Source of the DNA: Roseofilum casamattae BLCC-M143
GTDB lineage: Bacteria; Cyanobacteriota; Cyanobacteriia; Cyanobacteriales; Desertifilaceae
NCBI RefSeq assembly: GCF_030068455.1
Contig: NZ_JAQOSQ010000008.1
Location: 124,001-188,000, forward strand
Direction: 5' to 3'
DNA length: 64,000 nucleotides
Positions within the stretch are counted from its first letter, which is position 1; each line of letters starts with the position of its first letter. Below are positions 46,801 to 55,062 of this stretch, piece by piece. The translations under genes and the position numbers were made by a program. The notes under the pieces are model-generated. The model worked only from the letters and a program-made list of their open reading frames with translations. It was not told the DNA's origin and searched no databases.

Positions 46801-49246
46801 AAGCTTCTGACTCAGCAAAATTACCATTTAAATATTCAATGTCTGCTCGCTCCTTATATAAGGTATAAGCAAAGGCGCGATCGCTTCTCCAAATTGTTTC
46901 CGGCAAACGATTCATTGCTGCTTGCAAATATTGCCTGGCAGCGACAAATGCCGTCGCATCTTTGGCTCGTTTTCCTGCCTCTAAATTGAGATGAGCCAAT
47001 TCCATCAATTCGGCTTTATCGGTAATCAAAGACTGGCCGACATTGAGATGATCGACTAACTCAAAAATTCGTTCCGTGCGATATTCAACCGGGGTTCGCT
47101 CCAGCAGCATTCGTCCAATTTTCAAGTGAAATGCTTGTTTTTGCGTATCCTCAATCAATGAATACGCTGCTTGTTGAACGCGATCGTGGGAAAACTTATA
47201 ATGTAAGATAAGTAAAGGCGCGGCTAAAGTATCAACATCGATCGCATCCTGCCCGGAATTCGGTTGAATCAATCCTTCCTTAATCGCAGGTAATAGGTCT
47301 TCAAAGGTTGCATAGGATTCTTTTTCATAAATTAAACAGAGTGTATTTAATTCAAATTGATTTCCCAAACAGGCCGATAAGCGCAGCACATCTTGTGTTT
47401 TTTCCGGTAATTTCTTCAGTTTACCAATCATTAGCTCCACCACATTTTCAGTGATGCTCATGGCTTCAATTTCATTAATATCCCAAGTCCAACCTCCCAT
47501 AGTTCCGGGTTGAGGTTCGACAAAATTCAAGAGCTGCTCTTGGTTTAAAGTCTTGAGAAACTCATTGACAAAGAATGGGTTTCCTTCCGTTTTGTCTTTA
47601 ATCAATTCAGCCAAAGGCTTGACAAAAGAAATATCTTGATGAAATGTCTCCGAAAGTAATTGACAAATTTGATTTAAAGTGAGGTTAATTAACGGGATGT
47701 TGTTAATCGTTGGTAACTGAGACTGCAGAGTATCCACCACCATCATTAAGGGATGGCTGGGACTCACTTCATTATCTCGATAGGCTCCAATCAGGAAAAA
47801 ATACTCAATCTCTGGGTCTGTGAGGATCAATTCAATTAACTTTAAAGTCGCGGAATCTGCCCACTGTAGGTCGTCCAAAAACATGACCAATGGATGTTGC
47901 GAACTGCAAAAAATACGAATAAAGTTGAGGAAGACTAAATTAAATCGATTTTGCGCTTCTGTCGGTCCCAATTCGATAACAGCAGGTTGCGGCCCGACAA
48001 TATATTCCACTTCCGGAATTACATCAATAATAATTTGCCCGTTCGGTCCAAACGCTCTTAATAACTTTTCTTTCCAGACTTTCAACCGTTCTTCACTCTC
48101 GGTGAGCAATAAATTAACCAATTCCGCAAACGCTTTCACGATCGCAAAATAAGGAATACTGCGCTGAAATTGATCGAACTTCCCTAAGGTAAAATACCCG
48201 TTTTTGTGCACGATTGGCTGATACACTTCCTGCACCAGGGCTGATTTGCCAATACCAGAATATCCCGAAACCAACATAAACTCTTTATTTCCGGCAACCA
48301 CTCGTTCAAAGGCAGCCAAGAGAGTATCGATTTCTTTTTGCCGACCGTAGAGTTTCTCCGGAATTTTAAACGTATCCGAAATATCTTGGGTGCCTAATAA
48401 AAACGGTTCGATGCGATCGCTATGTTTTAATTGAGATAAACATTCTTCTAAATCGGCTAACAAACCCCAGCTACTTTGATACCTCTCCTCCACATTTTTG
48501 GCTAAGAGCTTCATCACCAATTCCGAAACGACTTCCGGAACGTCCGGATTAATCCGATGAGGAGGGATAGCCTGTTTTGCAATATGACAATGAATTAACT
48601 CCATCGTTTCCCCTGTAGTAAAGGGAAGTTGATGAGTTAATAGCTCGTAAAACGTCGCGCCCAACGAATAATAATCCGTACGATAATCAATGGAGCGATT
48701 CAATCGTCCCGTTTGTTCCGGAGACATATAGGCTAACGTCCCCTCCATTTGCGAATCGCGATCGCCCTGTGATTCGTCTCGGTTCAGCCAACAAGAAATA
48801 CTCAGATCGACTAACTTAGCTTCTCCCGTGGCTGGGTTAAACGTAATATTAGACGGATTAACATCTTTGTGAATAATATTAGACTTATGCAGATCGCCTA
48901 AACTTTTAGTAATCCGAATGGCTAAGTTTAAAAAGCCTAACAGCGTAAACTTTTGCGAGGCTAACAACTGCTTCAACGATTCCCCACCAAAATCTTCTAA
49001 CACCATCACCAAAGAATTTGCATAGGTCTCGAGAGCATACGCCTTAATCGCTCCATCGAGATCGAGACTTTTGAGTAACTCGAACTCCCGATAATATCGA
49101 TTTCGATCCTCTACGCTAGGATAGTCATCTTCTAAAACCTTCAAAACTACTGGAAGATTTGTCGTTTGCTGGCGACCTCGATACACTACGGTTTTGTCGC
49201 TTTCGTAGATTTTGGCAAGGATTTGATACCCAGGAAGATGGATCAT
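43859..49246 (-). CDS. Hybrid Ser/Thr kinase - AAA ATPase - GAF - histidine kinase
   Basis: This 1795-residue signalling protein has an N-terminal Ser/Thr kinase (about 1-270; Lys36, IIHKDVNPSN with Asp128, LVDLS with Asp147 replacing DFG). An AAA-type ATPase (about 290-600; GYSGIGKSALVQ) and a long helical TPR-like region (about 650-1250) follow. Then come a GAF domain (about 1310-1470), a coiled coil and a histidine kinase with His1539 in GVAHEINNPVS. The catalytic end has DNGPGMDEA and GTGLGLSIS. This architecture is known from cyanobacterial Hstk proteins, linked to stress and development. No response regulator is adjacent. Confidence 0.92.
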   Translation of the reverse strand: MIHLPGYQILAKIYESDKTVVYRGRQQTTNLPVVLKVLEDDYPSVEDRNRYYREFELLKSLDLDGAIKAYALETYANSLVMVLEDFGGESLKQLLASQKFTLLGFLNLAIRITKSLGDLHKSNIIHKDVNPSNITFNPATGEAKLVDLSISCWLNRDESQGDRDSQMEGTLAYMSPEQTGRLNRSIDYRTDYYSLGATFYELLTHQLPFTTGETMELIHCHIAKQAIPPHRINPDVPEVVSELVMKLLAKNVEERYQSSWGLLADLEECLSQLKHSDRIEPFLLGTQDISDTFKIPEKLYGRQKEIDTLLAAFERVVAGNKEFMLVSGYSGIGKSALVQEVYQPIVHKNGYFTLGKFDQFQRSIPYFAIVKAFAELVNLLLTESEERLKVWKEKLLRAFGPNGQIIIDVIPEVEYIVGPQPAVIELGPTEAQNRFNLVFLNFIRIFCSSQHPLVMFLDDLQWADSATLKLIELILTDPEIEYFFLIGAYRDNEVSPSHPLMMVVDTLQSQLPTINNIPLINLTLNQICQLLSETFHQDISFVKPLAELIKDKTEGNPFFVNEFLKTLNQEQLLNFVEPQPGTMGGWTWDINEIEAMSITENVVELMIGKLKKLPEKTQDVLRLSACLGNQFELNTLCLIYEKESYATFEDLLPAIKEGLIQPNSGQDAIDVDTLAAPLLILHYKFSHDRVQQAAYSLIEDTQKQAFHLKIGRMLLERTPVEYRTERIFELVDHLNVGQSLITDKAELMELAHLNLEAGKRAKDATAFVAARQYLQAAMNRLPETIWRSDRAFAYTLYKERADIEYLNGNFAESEAFIDLVLQWCESSFEKAEIYNILLIQYTLRGQYQKAVDVGRTALHFLGVELPVDQLENAIPIELEEAERALGDRPIISLLDGREMEDETSRVTVKLLNNLAPPAYLVSIQLWTILILKGATLGLQKGYAPEVGFFFPTYGILLANLFAKYRTAYEIGMVAYQLNQKWGHPIYKAGACLISTLNYWFYPVKDLAVLGNESYQSALDSGDLLYAGYVLNNQSINFFVQGKPIPECLDDILKYLPFAEKTENQLVTETLQGLQLIALHLNRGKSEPFTFDSDTLTEAEYSANCQTHQNLFALCIFNIFKLQSLYLYGKLQKSLELTEVIDGQIQLILGTIPVTEYNFYSSLVYLDICAFKTEEEQQELLAKVNENQKQLEIWSKNCPANFLAKYLLVEAEIARVDRSSESAIDLYDRAIAVATEHKLIPMQALGNELAANFWLEKNKQAYAMVHLRQAYYNYQKWGIRHKVDTLKLQYPQLMSKVTHSTEEFDAGKTIHTSTNSVSSSLDLNTLIKVSQTISSEIVLEKLLGSLMKISIENAGAQSGLLLLPKNGKLLISASASVDTEAIVNDESRELDATEKLPISLINYVERSLSKIVLSHACRQGQFTNDPYIIQHQVKSVLCLPIISQGQLIGILYLENNLTTDAFTAERMEVLQVLSSQAAIALDNALLYASVEQKVQDRTQEINQKNKDLSNALDELKQTQAQLIQTEKMSGLGEMVAGVAHEINNPVSFIYGNLAPATEYVQDLLELIEMYQEQYPEPGEDIEDKIDDMDLDFISEDLQNLLQSMQFGAERIRKIVLSLRNFSRLDEADKKPVNLHDGLDSTLLILQNRLKQSGNQQEIVAIKDYGELPLVNCYASQLNQVFMNLFTNACDALQEQRTGETSPGNEPKITTRTLLTDRNSVEIHISDNGPGMDEATLQKIFDPFYTTKPVGSGTGLGLSISYQIVVEKHSGHLSCLSQPGSGAEFIIEIPLRPEEEE

Positions 49247-49339
49247 AATTGAATAGGTGCTATGGCAAATGACGGATAGCTGGATGCTTGCTGTTACAAG
49301 TTTCCATCTAAATATTATAGCCGTACCCCTTTCATGAAA

Positions 49340-49393
49340 ATGAAGCTAATGACCGATCGCCGCGATCGCAGATTGCAGTATCATTAGCTTCAT
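49340..49393. terminator. Hairpin downstream of gnd
   Basis: ATGAAGCTAATGA (49340-49352) and its exact reverse complement (49381-49393) enclose a 28-base loop with HIP1-like sites. It lies between the gnd stop and the hybrid kinase start on the same strand and could end the gnd transcript; a short TTTT follows on the minus strand. Confidence 0.5.
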
Positions 49394-49449
49394 CCTGACT
49401 TCATCTAAAACAATCGGGTTGCGTCGTCTTCTTTACCCGGTCGCATTCT

Positions 49450-50868
49450 CTAGCTCATCCATTGAGTATGGAAAAACTCCCCTCTGGGACGGTCAATGCG
49501 CTCGTAGGTATGGGCCCCAAAGTAATCTCGTTGGGCTTGAGTCAAATTTTGCGGCAATACAGCCCGACGATAACTATCAAAGTAATCCAAAGAGGCACTA
49601 AATGCCGGAACCGGTATCCCTAACTGAGCGGCCAGAGCTAACACATCCCGCCAGGCTTGTTGCCGGTCTAAAATAGTTTGCTTGAATTCAGGAGCCAGGA
49701 GTAAGTTCGGCAAGCTGGGATTCTCCTTAAAGGCCACTTTAATTTTATCCAAGAATCCGGCGCGAATAATACAGCCCCCTTTCCAAATGCGGGAAATTTC
49801 GCTCAGATTGAGATCGTAGCCAAACTCCTGAGAAGCTGTCGCTAGCAGCGCCATTCCTTGAGCATAAGAACAGATTTTCGAGCAATAGAGCGCGTCGCGA
49901 ACTTTCGGAATAAACGCAGCAATATCGCCGTCGTATTTCCCACTCGGTCCGGTTAACTCTTGGGAGGCGGTAACCCGTTCTTCTTTGTAAGACGAAATAA
50001 TCCGGGCATTAACGGCTGCGGTGATGGTGGGAATGCTCACTCCCAGCTCTAAAGAGGTCACCACCGTCCAGCGGCCCGTACCTTTTTGACCGGCAGCATC
50101 AACAATCAGATCGATCAGATGTTGCTTGGTTTCCGGGTCAATTTGGGTAAAAATATCCCGAGTAATTTCAATTAAGAAGGAATTTAACTCCTCAGTTTCA
50201 TTCCATTCTGAAAAGACTTGATGCAGTTCTGGATTGGTCAAGCCTAACCCATTTTTCAGCAGATCGTAAGCTTCCGCAATTAATTGCATATCGCCATATT
50301 CAATGCCATTGTGAACCATTTTCACGTAATGGCCGGCGCCCCCCTTGCCAATAAATGTGACGCAAGGACCGTCATCGACTTGGGCCGCAATTTTCGTCAA
50401 AATTGGCTCTAACTCTTTATAGGCTGCCGGAGTTCCGCCAGGCATTAAACTCGGGCCGTTGAGCGCGCCTTCTTCCCCTCCGCTCACTCCCATGCCGACA
50501 AAACCTAGCTTGCTCGCTTCTAGGTCTTCGGTACGGCGTTCGGTGTCTTCATACAATGAGTTTCCACCATCGATGATCGTGTCGCCTTCTTCGAGCAATG
50601 GCTTGAGGCTATCGATAACCGCATCCACAGGTTTTCCTGCTTTGACCATAATCAATATTTTGCGAGGGCGATCGAGTTTTTGCACAAACTCTTTCAGATC
50701 CCGAGCGGCGAGGAAATTTTTACCTTGGGCGCGCGTTGCCATAAACTCCTCAGTTTTGGCATAGGTGCGGTTATAGACCGTTACGGGAAATCCATTCCTC
50801 TCTACGTTCAGGGCGAGGTTTTCACCCATAACAGCAAGGCCAATTAGACCAAAACTTGGCTGTGTCAT
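49450..50868 (-). CDS. gnd: 6-phosphogluconate dehydrogenase (decarboxylating)
   Basis: Gnd oxidises 6-phosphogluconate to ribulose 5-phosphate with NADP+ in the oxidative pentose phosphate pathway. The 472-residue protein has the dinucleotide site [16 protein letters not shown], the substrate loop [19 protein letters not shown], the catalytic Lys in [19 protein letters not shown], and [12 protein letters not shown]. The C-terminus ([20 protein letters not shown]) is typical. It is a single gene. Confidence 0.97.
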   Translation of the reverse strand: MTQPSFGLIGLAVMGENLALNVERNGFPVTVYNRTYAKTEEFMATRAQGKNFLAARDLKEFVQKLDRPRKILIMVKAGKPVDAVIDSLKPLLEEGDTIIDGGNSLYEDTERRTEDLEASKLGFVGMGVSGGEEGALNGPSLMPGGTPAAYKELEPILTKIAAQVDDGPCVTFIGKGGAGHYVKMVHNGIEYGDMQLIAEAYDLLKNGLGLTNPELHQVFSEWNETEELNSFLIEITRDIFTQIDPETKQHLIDLIVDAAGQKGTGRWTVVTSLELGVSIPTITAAVNARIISSYKEERVTASQELTGPSGKYDGDIAAFIPKVRDALYCSKICSYAQGMALLATASQEFGYDLNLSEISRIWKGGCIIRAGFLDKIKVAFKENPSLPNLLLAPEFKQTILDRQQAWRDVLALAAQLGIPVPAFSASLDYFDSYRRAVLPQNLTQAQRDYFGAHTYERIDRPRGEFFHTQWMS

Positions 50869-51048
50869 AAGAATCCGTACTCACTGAACCAACAATTGCC
50901 ATAACAGCAAATTACCTACAAGGTTAGCCCGATCTTTCAGATTGTTCCGTAAAGAAGATATTAAGTCTCGGCCATAGCGGTAATATGGCCTTGTAGGCTG
51001 AAGAAGATTAAAGAAAACTATTTTTTAGCGATCGAGGGTTCTGGAGAT

Positions 51049-52578
51049 ATGGCAAAGATTCTGGCATTGGCTGTTGGCTTGGGCAGTTTTGCTTTTTATA
51101 TGGCATTTTTCTTCTTTCCAGAGGTCTATCGTCGGAAAAGCGATTTTATCTGGAGTGGCTTGGGCTTTTTATATGCGTTGACGTTATGGTTTTGTGCGGG
51201 ACGCTTTACGGGAGCCGTGATGCTGGGACAAATGGCGGCAGTGCCATTGCTGCTGGCTTTGGGTTGGGAAACTTTGAGCTTGCGCCGCCAGGTTGCCCCG
51301 ACGAGCGAGCAAACTCCAATCGATACTAATGCTTTAACTGCAAATGGGTTCGGAATTTTTAATCGTTTCTTTAATAAGTCTTCGGCTCCGGAAGTGTCTG
51401 TGCCGGCGACGGAGCCAACAGCACCAGAAGAGGTGACGGCTGCGGAGGATTCGAGTTCTCAGGAGGTGACTTCAGCTCCGACCCCTGACGAGCAAGCTCC
51501 AGAACTAGAAACCAAAGAGGTTGCACCAGCTAGCATTGAAGAGGCGAGCAGGGAAGAGGTCAGTGCTGAGGACGTTAGCACTGAAGAGACTAGTGCGGAA
51601 GAGGTCAGCATTGAAGAGGCGAGTAGGGAAGAGGTCAGTGCTGAGGACGTTAGTACCGAAGAGACTAGCGCGGAAGAGGCCAGCATTGAAGAGACTAGCA
51701 CGGAAGAGGTCAATACTGAAGAGGTAAATGAGACTGAGCCAAGGATTGAGGAGACTCCAGAAGTCGAGGCAGAGGAAAGTAATTCCGAATTAGAGAATGT
51801 TGTACTAGATGAAGAATCTCAGTCCGTGTTGGATGAGATTGTGGACGAGGAACCAAAAGAGGTAGCAGAAGAGAGGAAACTGCCTCAGCTACAGTCGAAA
51901 ACCTTATCGGGATTTTTGAATGTATTTAATAATCTGCGATCGCGCTTCGGTAAGTCAACTCCCCCAACAACACCAGCTCCAGAACCCGAGTCTGCTGCGG
52001 TTGAGGAAACGGACGAACTCGACGAACAACTAGACGCATTACCGGATACAGAATCACTCGATGCCGAACAACCGGATGCATTACCCGATACTCCGATGAA
52101 AGAGACTTCTGACAATCTATCGGAAGGCGAGGAACCAGAGACCCACGAGTCCGTGGCTGACTCAGCAGAAGCAATCGAGGAAGAAATTATCGCTCCTACC
52201 CCGTCAGAATCGGAAAATGAAGAAACAGAAGTAGAAGAAAATTCTCAGAGTCCAGAGCCTTCGGAAGAGGCAAATGCGGAGATGGAAACTGAGGAGGTGC
52301 AGAATAGCGTCGATTCCGACGGTTTCGACTCTGAAGAGGAGGGAACCGAAGCCGCAGAAGAGCCAACAGAAATGACTTCGGAGCCTGAGCTACAAGCGGA
52401 GCCTACGATCGCACCTGAAGGAACTGATGCAGAGATCGTAGAAAATAGTCTTTCAGTCGAAGAGGAAGCCGAGGTTGAACTGAGTGGGGAGCCAGAGATA
52501 ACCGAAGAGTCAGCAGCAAATAGTAAACCAATATCAAGCCGGTCGAAGTCGAGCCGGCGAAAAAAGCGCAAGTCTTGA
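51049..52578 (+). CDS. Ycf66-family membrane protein with long acidic repeat tail
   Basis: Residues about 1-90 match Ycf66, a small protein of cyanobacteria and some plastids. It has three hydrophobic segments, including GSFAFYMAFFFFPEVYRRK and LYALTLWFCAGRFTGAVMLG. From about residue 120 to 490 the sequence is very rich in Glu, Ser and Thr. It includes imperfect repeats of EEVSAEDVSTEETSAEE (about 160-225). It ends in a basic cluster (SRRKKRKS). Typical Ycf66 proteins are much shorter. The tail should be disordered. The function of Ycf66 is not established. Confidence 0.85.
   Translation: MAKILALAVGLGSFAFYMAFFFFPEVYRRKSDFIWSGLGFLYALTLWFCAGRFTGAVMLGQMAAVPLLLALGWETLSLRRQVAPTSEQTPIDTNALTANGFGIFNRFFNKSSAPEVSVPATEPTAPEEVTAAEDSSSQEVTSAPTPDEQAPELETKEVAPASIEEASREEVSAEDVSTEETSAEEVSIEEASREEVSAEDVSTEETSAEEASIEETSTEEVNTEEVNETEPRIEETPEVEAEESNSELENVVLDEESQSVLDEIVDEEPKEVAEERKLPQLQSKTLSGFLNVFNNLRSRFGKSTPPTTPAPEPESAAVEETDELDEQLDALPDTESLDAEQPDALPDTPMKETSDNLSEGEEPETHESVADSAEAIEEEIIAPTPSESENEETEVEENSQSPEPSEEANAEMETEEVQNSVDSDGFDSEEEGTEAAEEPTEMTSEPELQAEPTIAPEGTDAEIVENSLSVEEEAEVELSGEPEITEESAANSKPISSRSKSSRRKKRKS
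51537..51725 (+). repeat. Degenerate tandem repeats inside the Ycf66-family gene
   Basis: Direct repeats of a unit containing GAAGAGGTCAGTGCTGAGGA and related variants encode the Glu/Ser/Thr-rich tail. Two copies of a longer block, starting near 51538 and 51613, differ at few positions. Slippage or unequal exchange could change their number. Confidence 0.65.
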
Positions 52579-52675
52579 GTCGGAGAAGGAGACAAGAGGA
52601 AGCCGAGAAGCACAGGAGAAATGACTGATGGCGAGCATCTTTTTATCTTCTGCTCTCCTCTTCCTCATGGAGAAT

Positions 52676-52843
52676 CTACTCTTCTTCGTCTTCATCGGAA
52701 GGATAGACAAAGTTAGAACGTCCGGTCAGAATGGACTTACCCAGAGACATTGCTTTCTGAGCTTCCAGCGCAGCTTTGCGTTTCCAGACCGCTCGGCGCT
52801 GATTGCGTTTGGTTTTAGAGGTTTTCTTCTTTGGAACAGCCAT
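52676..52843 (-). CDS. rpmF: 50S ribosomal protein L32
   Basis: I translated this 55-residue protein directly from the gap. It starts [20 protein letters not shown], continues with [17 protein letters not shown] and ends with an acidic run (SDEDEEE). This is the cyanobacterial/plastid form of L32, which has no zinc-binding cysteines. ATG is at 52841-52843 and the stop TAG at 52676-52678. It is convergent with the Ycf66-family gene and divergent from the pseudocaspase gene. Confidence 0.96.
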   Translation of the reverse strand: MAVPKKKTSKTKRNQRRAVWKRKAALEAQKAMSLGKSILTGRSNFVYPSDEDEEE

Positions 52844-53041
52844 AGGTGCTAGAGATCCTCAGTTTAGCGAGGAATTTTCCACAACCTTTCAATTATAGGG
52901 TAAGGATTGTCTTTGTGCCAAGCAGAAACCACAAAGACGGCAGCTAAAGGAGAAAAGTAGAACTCTAATGCGATCGCACCTCTTGTGACCCGCCGCAATT
53001 GCCGATACATTTAAAAATCTAAAGTGGAAGAGGAATAGGTC

Positions 53042-54847
53042 ATGGGAAAAACCAGAGCGATCGCTATTGGCATCAATCAATATCATAACTTTCAGCCATT
53101 ACGTTATGCCCAGCACGATGCTCGAGTATTCTATGATTTTTTCACCTACCAAGCCGGACTATCGAACAATCCCTGCTGGCTGCTCGGCGATGTGTCGCCA
53201 CCGATTGACGGTACATCAACCTATCCAGAGCGCGCTACCCTAGAGAACTGGATCGATCGCCTCGGCAGCGATCGCAACTTTGCCCTTGCCTCAGACGATG
53301 TTCTCTGGTTCTTCTTCAGCGGTTATGGATGCAGCATCGACGGGCAGGACTACCTAATGCCCATCGACGGCGACCCCAACCAAGTTACCAGCACCGGGAT
53401 TGCGATCGAATGGGTATTGCACTCGCTCAAATCCTTACCGACGCAAAACCTACTCGTGGTTTTAGATATCAATCGCGCCTCCAGCTTACAAATTGGCGGA
53501 TTATTGGGCAACCAAACTGTTAATCTGGCCCGAGAATGGCAAATTCCAACTCTTCTTTCCTGTCAACCGGGTCAATTTTCCCAAGAGACCTTAGAATTAC
53601 GACAAGGGTTATTTACGGCGGCATTGCTGGAAGGATTGCGATCGGGTCAATGCAGTACGCTAGCGAGTTTAGATGCTTATCTACAACGTCGGCTAGTGGA
53701 ATTGAGCGATCGCCACAACCGGCCCAATCAACAAGCACTAATGGTCGTCAATCCTCCGAGCCAAGTTCATCGGGTAATTTTACCTGCTGAAGACGATCTA
53801 ATCCTAGATCGAGAACTGGAGGAGATGGCATCAGATGCTGCCCCAGGGGCAAACGCATCAACCATTTCTCAGCCACCCCCCATTCCCCAGACAACCTCAA
53901 CTCAAATCAGTAAGCCTATGGAACCTGACAAACAACCCCAATCCCAAGACCCCAAATCCAATGACGAAGATGCACAATTTTGGCGATTGCTTATTCTCGC
54001 TTGGGGAGGCATTGCCCTGATTTTGATTGGGGGAGTCTTTTTACGCAACCGAACGGCGTTCACAGCGGCTGACGGCAACCCGACTCCCCCCGGGCCAGAA
54101 GCAACTCCTTCGGAAGTCGTGGTGATTCCGGCTCCAGCCCCTGCGGGAGAACCGGTAAATCCCGAGCCAGTGGCGGCTAATCCGGAGCCGGTGGCGGTTA
54201 ATCCGGAAATTCCCCCCGTCCCCACAGCTCCTCTGGTGGCTGAAGTGGTGGAAGCACCACCGGCTCCAACATTGGCGGGAGTCAGCCGGGTGTTAGGGTC
54301 GCAACAAGCTTCCTTATACCTGAAGGCCATTGAAGAAGCCCAACAAATTTCCCCGGACGATCCGCTCTATTCGGAGGCGCAAGGGAAAATTGAGCTATGG
54401 AGCCAGGCCATTTTAGACATTGCCACTGGGCGAGCAGCTCAGGGTAAGTTTACTAATGCGATCGCAGCGGCGAATTTAGTCCCTGAGGAAGTTTCGGTCT
54501 ATGCCGAAGCTCAAAGTGCCATCGCCCTCTGGCAACAACAAGGCGCGCAATCGACAGCCAACTACCAAATCATCCAAAACGCGAAGAGCAAGATTAAGCC
54601 CGATCAAGCTTCCCTGTATAATCAGGCGATCGCGGAAGTGATGGCGATTCCCCCGGATCAACCCCAAGCAGCTCAAGCGCAAAAACTGGCGAATCAATGG
54701 AGCAGCGAGATTCTCAAGATTGCCTATCGTCGCTTGCCCAAGCAAGGTCCAGCCGCAGCGATCTCCGTGGCTCAACTAGTGCCGAAAAATACAGCGGCTT
54801 ATACAGAGGCGCAACAGGCGATCGCCGTTTGGAAAACTCGTTCGTAA
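53042..54847 (+). CDS. Caspase-fold protein with catalytic dyad replaced (pseudo-orthocaspase)
   Basis: This 601-residue protein has a peptidase C14 (caspase/metacaspase) domain at about 1-240 (RAIAIGINQYHNFQPLRYA, WFFFSGYGCSIDGQDYLMP). The catalytic His of FSGHG is Tyr95 (FSGYG), and the Cys of LDACRS is Asn144 (LDINRAS), so proteolysis is unlikely. A single membrane segment follows near 312-335 (LLILAWGGIALILIGGVFL). Then comes a Pro/Glu/Val linker and about 210 residues of Ala/Gln-rich repeats (SLYNQAIAEV-like), perhaps helical. Similar inactive variants are known among cyanobacterial orthocaspases. It is probably a scaffold or decoy. Confidence 0.85.
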   Translation: MGKTRAIAIGINQYHNFQPLRYAQHDARVFYDFFTYQAGLSNNPCWLLGDVSPPIDGTSTYPERATLENWIDRLGSDRNFALASDDVLWFFFSGYGCSIDGQDYLMPIDGDPNQVTSTGIAIEWVLHSLKSLPTQNLLVVLDINRASSLQIGGLLGNQTVNLAREWQIPTLLSCQPGQFSQETLELRQGLFTAALLEGLRSGQCSTLASLDAYLQRRLVELSDRHNRPNQQALMVVNPPSQVHRVILPAEDDLILDRELEEMASDAAPGANASTISQPPPIPQTTSTQISKPMEPDKQPQSQDPKSNDEDAQFWRLLILAWGGIALILIGGVFLRNRTAFTAADGNPTPPGPEATPSEVVVIPAPAPAGEPVNPEPVAANPEPVAVNPEIPPVPTAPLVAEVVEAPPAPTLAGVSRVLGSQQASLYLKAIEEAQQISPDDPLYSEAQGKIELWSQAILDIATGRAAQGKFTNAIAAANLVPEEVSVYAEAQSAIALWQQQGAQSTANYQIIQNAKSKIKPDQASLYNQAIAEVMAIPPDQPQAAQAQKLANQWSSEILKIAYRRLPKQGPAAAISVAQLVPKNTAAYTEAQQAIAVWKTRS

Positions 54848-54898
54848 CCGGGAAATCCCCTTTAACACCAGAAAAACATCATCAAGTAAGGGCGATTG

Positions 54899-54928
54899 AG
54901 AGATACAACTGCATTTGGTTGTATCTCT
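54899..54928 (+). terminator. Terminator hairpin after the pseudocaspase gene
   Basis: AGAGATACAAC (54899-54909) pairs exactly with GTTGTATCTCT (54918-54928) across an 8-base loop, 51 bases past the stop codon. It is followed by TT then GCTTGT. Stem quality is good and the T-run is short. Confidence 0.6.
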
Positions 54929-55062
54929 TTGCTTGTGACGGTGAAGATCGGCAAAGAGTCATTCACGATCGTCGGAACGTCATACTTCTTTACTGACACT
55001 TGACAATTCCATCTTTTATACTGGCAGAGCGAGCCATTTAACTCTCTTATCCTTGAATTCCC

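Noticed and set aside
51459-51713. Ser/Val/Leu-rich minus-strand frame in the Ycf66-family gene
   Set aside because: It is the mirror image of the acidic repeats and has no independent coding signal.
52889-53086. 65-codon minus-strand frame between rpmF and the pseudocaspase gene
   Set aside because: It overlaps the start of a well-supported gene and has no recognisable motif.
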